From assembly GCA_963775395.1 (NCBI GenBank), contig CAVZIX010000014.1, positions 186,001 to 250,000 of the forward strand: DNA of 64,000 bases, given 5' to 3'. This stretch comes from JAIBJN01 sp963775395 (lineage in GTDB: Bacteria > Actinomycetota > Thermoleophilia > Gaiellales > Gaiellaceae). Shown here in pieces: positions 35,764-43,845 of the stretch. Below the pieces are notes generated by a model. The model was not told where the DNA came from. It did no database searches and saw only the letters and a program-made list of their open reading frames with translations. Each line of letters opens with the position of its first letter. Positions within the stretch are counted from its first letter, which is position 1. The translations under genes and the position numbers were made by a program.

Positions 35764-36723
35764 ATGGCCACCAGAACGTCGCTCATGGAATTCCAGGTGC
35801 CCCGGATCACCCACGAAGAGGTGACCGAGGAGCGCGGGATCTTCGTCATCGAGCCGCTCGACCGCGGCTTCGGCTACACGTTCGGCAACTCGCTGCGGCG
35901 GGTGCTGCTGTCCTCGCTCGAGGGCGCGGCCGTCACCTCCGTGAAGATCGAGGGCGTCGCGCACGAGTTCACGACCCTGAAGGGCGTGCGCGAGGACGTG
36001 ACCGACATCATCCTCAACCTCAAGAGCCTCATCTGCCTCCTCCACGGCGAGTCGCCGGAGGTGGAAGTGCGGCTGGAGAAGAAGGGCCCCGGCGTCGTGA
36101 AGGCTTCCGACATCGAGGCGCCCGCCGACCTCGAGATCCTCAACCCTGACCTCGAGATCGCCAACCTCTCCGACAAGGGCCGGCTCGAGATCACGCTGAC
36201 GATCGGGCGCGGGCGGGGCTATGTCCCGGCCGAGCTCAACCGCGGCCCCGAGCACACGATCGGCGTCATCCCGGTCGACTCGATCTTCTCGCCCGTCCGC
36301 CGGGTGTCCTACGAGGTCGAGGCGGCGCGCGTCGGCCAGCGCACGGACTACGACAAGCTCACGCTCGACGTGACCACGGACGGCTCGGTCGCCCCGCGCG
36401 ACTCGATCGCCGAGGCCGCCGAGATCCTCATCCGCCAGCTCGCGATCTTCACCGACATCGACAAGATCGAGGGCTTCGGCGAGGCGGCCGAGGCGGAGGC
36501 AGAGGCCCCGCAGGCCCACGGGATGGAGAACTTCCCCATCGAGGAGCTCGAGCTCGGCGTGCGCAGCTACAACTGTCTCAAGCGCGTCGGCATCGAGACG
36601 ATCGGGGACCTCGTCTCCAAGACGGAGAGCGAGCTCGCCGCGATCCCGAACTTCGGCAAGAAGTCGATCGAAGAGGTCCGCGAGACCCTCCAGGCCCACG
36701 GCCTCACGCTCAGGGACGAGTAG
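35764..36723 (+). CDS. rpoA: DNA-directed RNA polymerase subunit alpha
   Basis: The 319-residue subunit has the N-terminal dimerisation domain (GFGYTFGNSLRRVLLSSLEG, then VREDVTDIILNLK) and a C-terminal domain for UP elements and activators (LGVRSYNCLKRVGIETIGDL, then NFGKKSIEEVRETL). The two are joined by an acidic linker near 240-255. rplQ starts immediately after the stop. Confidence 0.98.
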   Translation: MATRTSLMEFQVPRITHEEVTEERGIFVIEPLDRGFGYTFGNSLRRVLLSSLEGAAVTSVKIEGVAHEFTTLKGVREDVTDIILNLKSLICLLHGESPEVEVRLEKKGPGVVKASDIEAPADLEILNPDLEIANLSDKGRLEITLTIGRGRGYVPAELNRGPEHTIGVIPVDSIFSPVRRVSYEVEAARVGQRTDYDKLTLDVTTDGSVAPRDSIAEAAEILIRQLAIFTDIDKIEGFGEAAEAEAEAPQAHGMENFPIEELELGVRSYNCLKRVGIETIGDLVSKTESELAAIPNFGKKSIEEVRETLQAHGLTLRDE

Positions 36724-37134
36724 TTGAGGCATCGGCGCGCAGGCAGGAAGCTGGGCCGGGACTCGGCCCACCGCAAGGCGCTCTACGCGAACCTTGCCTC
36801 CGCGCTGATCGAGCACGGCCGCATCAAGACGACCGAGGCCAAGGCCAAGGAAGTGCGGCCGATCGTCGAGCAGATGATCACGCTGGGCAAGCGCGGCGAC
36901 CTCGCCGCGCACCGGCAGGCGGTGGCCTTCCTCCGCTCGAAGAGCATCGCGCATCTGCTCTTCTCGGAGGTCGCGCCCCGCTTCGCCGACCGGCCCGGGG
37001 GCTACACGCGCGTCGTGAAGCTCGGCCCGCGCCAGGGCGACGCCGCCAACATGGCCTATCTCGAGCTCGTGGACTACGTCCCCGAGCGTCGCGCCGCGCC
37101 CGCCGAGGCGGCCGCGGCATCGCGGCGCGCCTAG
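36724..37134 (+). CDS. rplQ: 50S ribosomal protein L17
   Basis: The 136-residue protein begins RHRRAGRKLGRDSAHRKAL and has EHGRIKTTEAKAKEVRPIVE, typical L17. The TTG start abuts the rpoA stop. It is the last gene of the continuous ribosomal array; a hairpin follows, and the next gene on this strand, truA, is about 1 kb away behind two minus-strand genes. Confidence 0.97.
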   Translation: MRHRRAGRKLGRDSAHRKALYANLASALIEHGRIKTTEAKAKEVRPIVEQMITLGKRGDLAAHRQAVAFLRSKSIAHLLFSEVAPRFADRPGGYTRVVKLGPRQGDAANMAYLELVDYVPERRAAPAEAAAASRRA

Positions 37135-37151
37135 GCGGCTCGGGTCCGGCG

Positions 37152-37172
37152 GCCGCGCGCCTAGCGCGCGGC
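37152..37172. terminator. Hairpin after rplQ
   Basis: A perfect 9-bp GC stem (37152-37160 with 37164-37172, loop CTA) lies 18 bases after the rplQ stop. No T-run follows on either strand. It may end the ribosomal array and also the opposing minus-strand genes. Confidence 0.55.
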
Positions 37173-37326
37173 GGCTCGGAAGGGCCGCGGTGCGGCGAGG
37201 CGAAGCAGCCCTCGCAGGCGATGCCTGCGCGTGCCGGCCGCCGCCCGGCGAGTGCGAGGGCGTCCGCCTGTCGATGGAAGTCGGCAAGGCGCTCGGCGGC
37301 GAGCGGCGGGAGGTGTCCGGGTGCAT
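37161..37326 (-). pseudogene. Possible broken small gene after the SRPBCC gene
   Basis: One base after the corrected SRPBCC stop, ATG (37324-37326) starts MHPDTSRR. Protein-like stretches then continue in other frames: LPPLAAERLADFHRQADALA in a second frame, and RRHRLRGLLRLAAPRPF ending at TAG 37161-37163 in a third. Small actinobacterial proteins with an ERxADLHRQA helix and an RRHRLRGLLRL tail are familiar to me. At least two indels would be needed, so this is either a decayed gene or error-rich sequence. Confidence 0.3.
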
Positions 37327-37327
37327 C

Positions 37328-37790
37328 TCAGGCCTCCTTTCCGGCCTCGTCCGCGAAGATGCTCGAGCACGGTGCCCCAGCCTTCCTGGTAGCCGGCCAT
37401 CCGCTCGCGGAAGTCGGGGCCGATGCGCTCCCAGCCGGAGTGGACGACGTCGACGCGCGTGCCGTCGCCCTCGGCCGTGAAGCGGATGTCGAGCTCCTGG
37501 GCCGTCTCTTCGCCGCGGCCCGGGTGCCAGGTCATCGTGAGCCGGTTCGGTGGATCCCAGGCGACGATCGTCCCCCAGACGCCCTCCTCGCCGCTCGTGG
37601 AGCGCTCGTAGACGCGTCCGCCGACGTGTCCCTCCCAGACGACGGTCCCGTTGGGGTCGTCGAAGAGGGAGTGGCCCTCGAGCGGGTACCAGTCGTTCAT
37701 CCGCTCCGTGTAGACGTGGAACGCGTGCTCGGGCGTGCACCGCACGAAGATCGATCGCCGCACGGCGAGCTCATCCGTCCTCTGGCTCAT
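37328..37790 (-). CDS. SRPBCC/AHSA1-type START-like protein (probable frameshift near C-terminus)
   Basis: The protein shows the AHSA1/SRPBCC fold pattern: VRRSIFVRCTPEHAFHVYTE at the start, FDDPNGTVVWEGHVGGRVYE in the centre, and a GWERIGPDFRERMAGYQEGW helix at the end. These domains bind hydrophobic ligands. It overlaps arsR by 20 bases, the common ArsR-SRPBCC pairing. After GTVLE the written frame turns to codons rare here (CTT, AGA, AAA). Removing one base near 37362 gives IFADEAGKEA and a stop at 37328 (153 residues); otherwise the frame runs to 37161. The start at 37790 has GGAGGAAACG upstream. Confidence 0.8.
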
Positions 37791-38100
37791 CCTCGTTTCC
37801 TCCTTCGCTTTCTGCCGCGGCCTTGAAGGCTGCGAGCGTTTCGTCCCAGAACCCCTCGAAGTACTCGCGGAGGTCGGCGAGGCCGTCTCCGTTGACGCTG
37901 TAGTAGTTGCGCGTCCCCTCGCGCCGCTCCCGCACGAGCCCTGCCTGCTTGAGGACGCGGAGGTGCTGCGAGACGGCGGGCCGCGACACGGGCAGCCCGC
38001 GGGCCAGGTCGCCCACCGAGCGCGGGCCCTCGCGCAGCCGCTCGAACACGGTCCGCCGCGTAGGATCGCCGAGTGCCTGGATCGCATCTGAGTAAGCCAT
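37771..38100 (-). CDS. ArsR-family transcriptional regulator
   Basis: The 109-residue winged-helix protein begins IQALGDPTRRTVFERLREGP and has a recognition helix in SRPAVSQHLRVLKQAGLVRE, followed by the wing GTRNYYSV. No metal-binding Cys motif is visible, so it belongs to the metal-independent ArsR group often paired with SRPBCC partners. A consensus promoter with direct repeats sits directly before its ATG, suggesting autoregulation. The pair lies against the direction of the neighbouring rplQ and truA. Confidence 0.92.
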   Translation of the reverse strand: MAYSDAIQALGDPTRRTVFERLREGPRSVGDLARGLPVSRPAVSQHLRVLKQAGLVRERREGTRNYYSVNGDGLADLREYFEGFWDETLAAFKAAAESEGGNEDEPEDG

Positions 38101-38101
38101 T

Positions 38102-38139
38102 ACTTACCGTAAGCTAAAACTTACCGATCTCGTTGTCAA
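38102..38139 (-). promoter_or_regulatory. arsR promoter with overlapping direct-repeat operator
   Basis: Read on the minus strand, TTGACA (38134-38139) and TAGCTT (38111-38116) are 17 bases apart, a near-ideal sigma-70 promoter. CGGTAAGT occurs twice, at 38119-38126 inside the spacer and at 38102-38109 between -10 and the start codon. CTTACcGTAAG at 38103-38113 is also a short dyad. Binding of ArsR here would block its own promoter. The transcript would have almost no 5' leader. Confidence 0.75.
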
Positions 38140-38197
38140 GCGGCCCCACGAACATCCCAAGTAACACTTTGTTACTTGCGCTCGTCCGCCCGCCCTC

Positions 38198-38917
38198 GTG
38201 ACGACGGTCAGGCTCACGCTCGAGTACGACGGGACCGGCTTCTCCGGCTGGGCTGCGCAGCCGGGCCTCCGCACCGTCGAGAGCGAGGTGCGCGCGGCGC
38301 TCGACCGCGTCTACCCGCGCTGGAACGGGCTCGCTGTCGCAGGCCGCACAGACGCGGGCGTGCACGCGCTCGCCCAGGTGGCGAGCTTCGAGGCCGACGG
38401 CGGGCCGCCTCCCGGGCGCGCCGCCCCCGCGCTCAACGGCGTGCTGCCTGACGACGTGGCCGTCGTGGCGAGCGAGGAGGCCCCGGAGGCCTTCAACGCG
38501 CGCTTCTCGGCCACCGGCCGCTCGTATCGCTACCGCATCTGGCGCCGGGAAGCCCACTCGCCGCTCGAGCTGCGCCGTTCCCTCTGGTGGCCGCGGCCCG
38601 TCGACGAGGCCGGGCTCGAGGCCTCGGCCGCCCTCCTCGTGGGCGAGCACGATTTCGGCGCCTTCACGCCGACCGAGACGCAGCACGACTCCTTCGTCCG
38701 CGTCGTGCGCGAGACGGCCTGGTGGCGCGACGGCGACGTGCTCGCCTTCACGATCACCGCGGACAGCTTCCTGCGCCACATGGTGCGCACGCTGGTCGGG
38801 ACGATGCTGGAGCAGGGCCCTGAGGCGATCGAGCGCCTGCTCGAAGGCCGTCCGCGCGACGAGGCGGGCGCGACCGCGCCGCCCTGGGGCTTGTATCTAG
38901 AGCAGGTCCACTACTAG
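38198..38917 (+). CDS. truA: tRNA pseudouridine(38-40) synthase
   Basis: The 239-residue enzyme modifies U38-U40 in the anticodon arm. It begins VRLTLEYDGTGFSGWAAQPG and has the catalytic Asp in AGRTDAGVHA, then RYRIWRRE and SFLRHMVRTLVGTML. The start is GTG 38198. truA usually follows rplQ directly in this phylum; here the arsR pair intervenes. Its TAG shares CTAG with the stop of the next minus-strand gene. Confidence 0.96.
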   Translation: MTTVRLTLEYDGTGFSGWAAQPGLRTVESEVRAALDRVYPRWNGLAVAGRTDAGVHALAQVASFEADGGPPPGRAAPALNGVLPDDVAVVASEEAPEAFNARFSATGRSYRYRIWRREAHSPLELRRSLWWPRPVDEAGLEASAALLVGEHDFGAFTPTETQHDSFVRVVRETAWWRDGDVLAFTITADSFLRHMVRTLVGTMLEQGPEAIERLLEGRPRDEAGATAPPWGLYLEQVHY

Positions 38918-39333
38918 ATCGCCCGCATGCGGTTGTTGCGCGGGTTGTGCTCGAGCTCGGCGAGGCCGAGCTCCTCCATCAGCGGCGGGATGTACATCCC
39001 GAAGCGTCCGCGCAGGCCCTTCTTGAGGCCGTACCACCCGCCGACCGGGTTGTCGGGCGAGCGCCCCCACGCCTCGACCGTGCCCTCGGCGGCGGGCTTC
39101 TGCTCGTCCGCGCTCCCGAGAGGCATCCAGTCTCCGTGCTCCTTCAGCATCGCGTGGAGATCGTCGAGCGCGCGGAGCTGGTAGCCGAGCGTCGTCTTGC
39201 CGACGACGCAGACGAGCGCCGGCGGATCGGCCGACTCGTCTCGGTACATCTGGTACTCGGAGCTGCCCGGCGGGGTCTTCAGCACCCACGGCGACTCCTT
39301 CGTGCCCGCGCCCTGCGGCATGGGCGCGATCAT
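38914..39333 (-). CDS. Conserved hypothetical protein
   Basis: The 139-residue soluble protein is compact, with TKESPWVLKTPPGSSEYQMY near the start, LHAMLKEHGDWMPLGSADEQ in the middle, and GWYGLKKGLRGRFGMYIPP then HNPRNNRMRAI at the end. I recognise this as a widespread, strongly conserved family of unknown function in soil bacteria, but I cannot name its domain with certainty. ATG 39333 and ATG 39321 are both possible starts. It is convergent with truA (shared CTAG) and divergent from the HAD gene. Confidence 0.8.
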   Translation of the reverse strand: MIAPMPQGAGTKESPWVLKTPPGSSEYQMYRDESADPPALVCVVGKTTLGYQLRALDDLHAMLKEHGDWMPLGSADEQKPAAEGTVEAWGRSPDNPVGGWYGLKKGLRGRFGMYIPPLMEELGLAELEHNPRNNRMRAI

Positions 39334-39383
39334 GACACAGCTCGGCGGCGGGGACGAGGGAGGCCGTCGATACGATCAACGCG

Positions 39384-40013
39384 ATGCGGTATCCGAACGT
39401 CCTCTTCGACCTCGACGGCACGCTGATCGACTCCGGCGCCATCATCCTCGCGTCCTTCAAGCACGCGACGAAGACCGTGCTGCGGCGCGAGATCCCCGAG
39501 GCTGAGCTGGCCGCACGGGTCGGCGGCTCGAACATCTACGACCAGATGCGGGCCATCGACGAGCTGCAGGTGGACGAGCTCGTGCGCGTCTACCGCGAGC
39601 ACAACGAGCCGCTCCACGACGAGCTGGAGGCCTTCGAGGGGATCGAGCACGTCCTCGCCCGATTCAAGAGTGAGGGCCGCCGGCTCGGGATCGTGACCGC
39701 GAAGCGGCGGAAGACGGTCGAGCTCGCCTTCGCCGTCCTGCCGCTCGAGCCCTACTTCGACGCCGTCGTCACCTCCGACATGACCGAACGCCACAAGCCC
39801 GACCCGGCGCCGGTGCTCGCCGCGCTCGACCTGCTCGGAGCCGAGCCGTCGGAGGCGGCCTTCGTGGGCGACTCGCCCTTCGACGTCGGCGCCGGCAAGG
39901 CCGCGGGCGTCTTCACCGTGGCGGTGGCGTGGGGGAACATCCACCCTGTCGACGCCCTCGCGGAAGCCGACGTGCTGGTCGAGACGCCGGAGCAGCTCCT
40001 CGATGTCCTCTAA
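39384..40013 (+). CDS. HAD-superfamily phosphatase, phosphoglycolate-phosphatase-like
   Basis: The 209-residue protein has HAD motif I FDLDGTLID, motif II in GIVTAKRR, motif III Lys in RHKPDPAPV and motif IV GDSPFDVGAGKAAG. The helical cap between residues 15 and 80 marks it as subfamily IA. Substrates in this group include phosphoglycolate and pyrophosphate (Gph/PpaX); which one is open. It overlaps the start of ligA by 11 bases, so the two are probably co-translated. Confidence 0.9.
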   Translation: MRYPNVLFDLDGTLIDSGAIILASFKHATKTVLRREIPEAELAARVGGSNIYDQMRAIDELQVDELVRVYREHNEPLHDELEAFEGIEHVLARFKSEGRRLGIVTAKRRKTVELAFAVLPLEPYFDAVVTSDMTERHKPDPAPVLAALDLLGAEPSEAAFVGDSPFDVGAGKAAGVFTVAVAWGNIHPVDALAEADVLVETPEQLLDVL

Positions 40014-42021
40014 GAAGCCATCCAAAGCCGTCCAGAAGCGCGCGGCCGAGCTGCGCGAGCAGGTCGAGCACCACCTGTACCGCTACCACGTCCTCGACGA
40101 CCCGGAGATCTCGGACGCCGACTACGATCGGCTCTTCGACGAGCTGAAGGCGATCGAGGAGGAGCATCCCGACCTCGTTGGACCCGACTCGCCGACCCAG
40201 CGCGTGGGCGCGACGCCGTCCGACAAGTTCCGGAAGGTCGAGCACCTCACCCCGATGGGGTCGCTCGAGAAGGTGACGACGGACGAGGCGCTCGAGAAGT
40301 GGGCGGACGACGTGCGCAAGCGGCTCGACTCGGACGAGCCCGTCGCCTACGTGACCGAGCCGAAGATCGACGGCTCCGCGGTCTCGCTCGTGTACGACGA
40401 CGGTGAGCTCGTGCGCGGCGCGACGCGCGGCGACGGGCAGCGCGGCGAGGACGTGACGACGAACCTGCGCACGATCAAGGCGATCCCGCTCCGCATGCGC
40501 TCACCGGACGGCGAGCGGCACTCGGGGACGCTCGAGGTGCGCGGCGAGATCTACTTCCCCATCTCGGCCTTCAACCGGTTGAACGAGCGCCTCGCCGAGG
40601 AGGGCAAGAAGACCGCCCCGAACCCGCGAAACGCCGCCGCCGGGTCGCTGCGCCAGCTCAACCCGCAGATCACAGCAGAGCGCGACCTCTCGATCTGGGC
40701 CTACGGCATCGGCCGTGCCGACGGGACGCCGCTCGACTCGCAGTGGGCCATCCTCGAGTGGCTGCGCGAGCGCGGCTTCCGCACGAATCCGCACGCGAAG
40801 CGGCACGAATCGCTCGAGGACGTCGCGCGCGAGTGTGTCGAATGGGAGCGCAAGCGCATCGAGCTCGACTACGAGATCGACGGGATCGTCATCAAGGTCG
40901 ACTCGCTCGACCAGCAGCAGCGCCTCGGCGCGCTCCACGGCCGGCCGCGTTGGGCGCGCGCCTTCAAGTGGGCGCCGATGACGGCGCAGACGAAGCTCGA
41001 GAAGATCCACGTCCGGGTCGGGCGCACGGGCGCGCTCAACCCCTGGGCGAAGCTCGAGCCGGTCGAGGTCGGCGGCGTCACCGTCTCGCAGGCCACGCTC
41101 CACAACGAGGAGGACATCAACCGTAAGGACATCCGCGAGGGCGACACCGTCATCGTCCAGCGCGCCGGCGACGTGATCCCCCAGGTCGTCGGCCCCGTCC
41201 TGCCGCACGCGAAGGGGACGAAGCCGTTCCGCATGCCGAAGAAGTGCCCTCTCTGCGACGCCGACATCGTCAAGCCCGAGGGCGAGGTCATGCACCGCTG
41301 CCCGAACAACGACTGCCCGTCGCGCGGGCTCGAGTCGCTGAACAACTGGGTGATGGGCGCCGCCGACATCGAGGGCGTCGGGGAGCAGTTCGTCCGGCGC
41401 CTCTGGGACCTGGGGCTACTGCGCTCGATCCCGGATCTCTACCGACTTACGAAGGAGCAGCTCGCCGAGCTCGACGGGTACGCGGACATCTCGGCGCAGA
41501 ACGCCGTCGACTCGATCGCCGCCTCGAAGGACATCGCCTTCTCGCGCGTTCTCGCCGGCCTCAACATCCCGGACGTCGGCTGGGTGACCGCGCAGAACCT
41601 CGCGCGCCATTTCGTCTCCATCGATCCGTTGCTCGCCGCCGCCCAGGAGGACATCGAGGAGGTCGAGGGCATCGGCCCCGACCGTGCTGAGTCCATCGCC
41701 ACCTGGTTCGCGGACGAGAAGAACCGGGCGCTGGTCGACGAGCTCCGCGAGCTCGGGATCAACCTGGAGCTGAGCCCCGACGAGCGTCCCGTCGAAGGCC
41801 TGCTGACCGGCAAGACCTACGTCATCACCGGGACGCTCGAGCGTCGTTCGCGCGAGGACGCGCGCGCCGCCCTCGAGGCCCAGGGCGCCAAGGTCACGGA
41901 CTCGGTCTCGAAGAAGACGACCGGCGTGATCGTCGGCGAGAATCCCGGCTCGAAGCTCGACAAGGCGCGCAAGCTCGGCGTCGAGATCCTCGACGAGAAC
42001 GCGCTCGAGAAGCTGATCTAG
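40003..42021 (+). CDS. ligA: NAD-dependent DNA ligase
   Basis: The 672-residue ligase seals nicks in replication and repair. The adenylated Lys is K121 in EPKIDGSAVSLVY. Further landmarks are the N-terminal NAD-binding Ia domain (YHVLDDPEISDADYD), the OB fold, the Cys4 zinc site (CPLCDADI and HRCPNNDCPSRG), helix-hairpin-helix repeats and a C-terminal BRCT domain (TYVITGTLERRSREDA). ATG 40003 lies within the HAD gene. Its stop shares CTAG with dacB. Confidence 0.98.
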   Translation: MSSKKPSKAVQKRAAELREQVEHHLYRYHVLDDPEISDADYDRLFDELKAIEEEHPDLVGPDSPTQRVGATPSDKFRKVEHLTPMGSLEKVTTDEALEKWADDVRKRLDSDEPVAYVTEPKIDGSAVSLVYDDGELVRGATRGDGQRGEDVTTNLRTIKAIPLRMRSPDGERHSGTLEVRGEIYFPISAFNRLNERLAEEGKKTAPNPRNAAAGSLRQLNPQITAERDLSIWAYGIGRADGTPLDSQWAILEWLRERGFRTNPHAKRHESLEDVARECVEWERKRIELDYEIDGIVIKVDSLDQQQRLGALHGRPRWARAFKWAPMTAQTKLEKIHVRVGRTGALNPWAKLEPVEVGGVTVSQATLHNEEDINRKDIREGDTVIVQRAGDVIPQVVGPVLPHAKGTKPFRMPKKCPLCDADIVKPEGEVMHRCPNNDCPSRGLESLNNWVMGAADIEGVGEQFVRRLWDLGLLRSIPDLYRLTKEQLAELDGYADISAQNAVDSIAASKDIAFSRVLAGLNIPDVGWVTAQNLARHFVSIDPLLAAAQEDIEEVEGIGPDRAESIATWFADEKNRALVDELRELGINLELSPDERPVEGLLTGKTYVITGTLERRSREDARAALEAQGAKVTDSVSKKTTGVIVGENPGSKLDKARKLGVEILDENALEKLI

Positions 42022-43247
42022 CTGGCCGCGCCGGCGAGGATCTGCGCGAAGCGGTCCTGCGCGCGCCGGGCGTTGATCCAGGGGATCCCCGGCCGGTTCT
42101 GGAGGATCGCGAAGACGTAGCGTGTCCCGGCGTAGCCCGCGAGGCCCGAGCTCGTCATCGTCGTCCCAGTCTTCGCGCGGACGCGGCCTCTGGCCGGGCC
42201 CCTCTCCATGCGGTCCTCGAGCGTCCCGTCGATGCCCGCCACCGCGAGCGAGGAGACGAACGCGGACTTCACCCGCGTGTCGAACCACGCGGACACGAGC
42301 AGCAAGGCGACGCCGCGGGCGGTCAGCTTGTCGTACGGAGAGAGCCCGGAGCCGTCGACGACCTGGACGCCCTGCAACGGGACGCCCCGCTGGTTGAGCT
42401 CGTTGCGGATCACGATCGCGCCGGCCCGCGACGTCCCGGCGCCGCGCTCCTTCTTGCCCAGGTGCTTCAGGAGCATCTCGGCGCGGAAGTTGTCGCTCAT
42501 CTTGTTCATTGGCCTCAGCATGAGCGAGAGCGGGGAGGACTTGACCCCGGCGAGGCGGGTCGCGCCCGGTGGCGCCTTGCCGACCCGCGGCGGGTGGAGC
42601 ACCCTGACCCCCGCCGCACGGAGCGCTGCGTGCAGAGCGTCGCCGGCCGCCCGCGCAGGGTTGTCGACCGTGCGCCCGTTCACCTTCGCGCGCGCGACCA
42701 CGAGTGCGGAGAGCGGCGGCGACTCGATCTTGTACCAGGACGCTTTCCACCCCGGGCAGGTGCGGCGTGTGTCGTAGTACGACTCGTCGGCGATGACGCG
42801 GCCTGTTACCGTGCGGATCCCGCTTGCGCGGATCGATCGCGCCAGGGTGCGCATCTTGGCCAGGGTGAGGGTCGGGTCGCCGTAGCCCTTGAGCACGAGC
42901 CGCCCGTTCCAGGTGGCGCCGCTCCTGGTTCCGTCGCCCAGCACGTTCGTGGGGATGCGGTAGCCGGGGCCGAAGCGATCGAGCGCGGTCAGTGCCACGG
43001 TGAGCTTCTGGACGGAGGCCGGCTCGAACGCGCGCATGGCGTTGCGGCTGTAGACGAGGCGGCTCGTCTGGAGGTTGAAGGCAAATGCGCCCGTTTGCGC
43101 GCGGGTCACGCCCGGGGTCGCCAGGGCGCGGTCGAGCCGCGTGCCAAGGCTCTGACCCGAGGCAAGGGTCGGCGCGAGCGCGAGCAGCAGGAGGAGCGCC
43201 GCGACGAGCGCGACTCCTCGTTTTCCGATGACCCCTGGGTGATTCAA
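42018..43247 (-). CDS. dacB: D-alanyl-D-alanine carboxypeptidase/endopeptidase (PBP4 type)
   Basis: This is a secreted S13-family penicillin-binding protein that trims peptidoglycan side chains. After a signal peptide (VALVAALLLLLALAPTLASG) come the motifs SxxK (ASVQKL), SDN (KMSDNF) and KTG (RAKTGTT). The start is uncertain. TTG 43247 gives a compact signal peptide and lies about 20 bases after a possible -10 TATCCT; a longer frame could begin at TTG 43328. Its stop overlaps ligA by four bases. Confidence 0.92.
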   Translation of the reverse strand: MNHPGVIGKRGVALVAALLLLLALAPTLASGQSLGTRLDRALATPGVTRAQTGAFAFNLQTSRLVYSRNAMRAFEPASVQKLTVALTALDRFGPGYRIPTNVLGDGTRSGATWNGRLVLKGYGDPTLTLAKMRTLARSIRASGIRTVTGRVIADESYYDTRRTCPGWKASWYKIESPPLSALVVARAKVNGRTVDNPARAAGDALHAALRAAGVRVLHPPRVGKAPPGATRLAGVKSSPLSLMLRPMNKMSDNFRAEMLLKHLGKKERGAGTSRAGAIVIRNELNQRGVPLQGVQVVDGSGLSPYDKLTARGVALLLVSAWFDTRVKSAFVSSLAVAGIDGTLEDRMERGPARGRVRAKTGTTMTSSGLAGYAGTRYVFAILQNRPGIPWINARRAQDRFAQILAGAAS

Positions 43248-43296
43248 ACGGCGGTGGACTAGGTCCTGCGGTCCCTCAGGATAGGTCGTTCGGCCC

Positions 43297-43325
43297 TTGG
43301 CTGGGCTTTCCAACGGCGATACGTT
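43297..43325 (+). promoter_or_regulatory. Promoter of the small coiled-coil gene
   Basis: TTGGCT (43297-43302) and TACGTT (43320-43325) are separated by 17 bases. The expected transcription start is about 8 bases before ATG 43340, so the message would be almost leaderless; TTTCCTTTCAA before the ATG has no Shine-Dalgarno sequence, which agrees. Confidence 0.55.
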
Positions 43326-43339
43326 CAATTTCCTTTCAA

Positions 43340-43630
43340 ATGACCGACGACCTGTTTCTCCTCATCGACCGTCTGCGCTTCCTCGTCGACCATCCGGGCC
43401 ACGAGCTCGGAGCGGTCGAGCATACGCTGACCGACGGCTATGCCCGCGCGCTCGCGCTGGAGGCCGAGCGGCGCCGCGCCGAGGCCCGTGTGCGCGAGCT
43501 GGCCGGGGATGCGGACGCCCTCGCGGAGCAGCGCATCCTCAAGGTGCGCCTGGAGCAGATCGACGGGGAGCTGGCGGTCCTGCGAGGCCTGTTGGGCTCG
43601 CTCGCCGCGACCCTGAAGACACCGGTCTAG
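43340..43630 (+). CDS. Small coiled-coil protein of unknown function
   Basis: The 96-residue product is charged and helical throughout: ALALEAERRRAEARVRELAG and LKVRLEQIDGELAVLRGLLG show heptad-like spacing. There is no signal peptide or membrane helix. The ATG has a good promoter but no Shine-Dalgarno sequence, fitting a near-leaderless transcript. No family is recognised. The TAG stop coincides with the left end of the structured repeat copy B. Confidence 0.65.
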   Translation: MTDDLFLLIDRLRFLVDHPGHELGAVEHTLTDGYARALALEAERRRAEARVRELAGDADALAEQRILKVRLEQIDGELAVLRGLLGSLAATLKTPV

Positions 43631-43834
43631 TTACGAGGCCCCGCCGGACCGCGGACTGTGCCGCCGGGCCGCGCTGCTCGCCCCGATGCAGCGTCCTCAG
43701 TCGCGCCCGTAGCCTCCAGCTACGAACGCGGGTGGGTGGGGATGGCATCAGAAGGGTGAGTTCCGCAGGAACTCACCTTGCCTCGGAACGACCATCGCGC
43801 CCCGGCGACGAGCAGCGTTCCGCCAGTGCCTCTA
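43628..43834. repeat. Structured dispersed element, copy B (ncRNA or MITE candidate)
   Basis: This is the second copy of the element at 14898-15103, in the same orientation. It shares an uninterrupted identical stretch of about 44 bases (around 43721-43766) with copy A. The internal hairpin reads CGTAGC/GCTACG (43708-43713 with 43719-43724) where copy A has CGTATC/GATACG. The 10-bp hairpin is GGTGAGTTCC/GGAACTCACC (43755-43764 with 43768-43777) with one extra loop base. The closing inverted repeats (left 43635-43668, right 43801-43834) pair with each other but differ in sequence from those of copy A. It fills the gap between two convergent genes and contains no ORF worth calling. Confidence 0.75.
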
Positions 43835-43845
43835 GCCGAGCGGTC

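Noticed and set aside
36724..37134. L17 C-terminus as another long r-protein tail
   Set aside because: The protein is 136 residues, only slightly longer than usual, with a short Ala/Glu/Arg end. It does not belong with the six strongly extended proteins.
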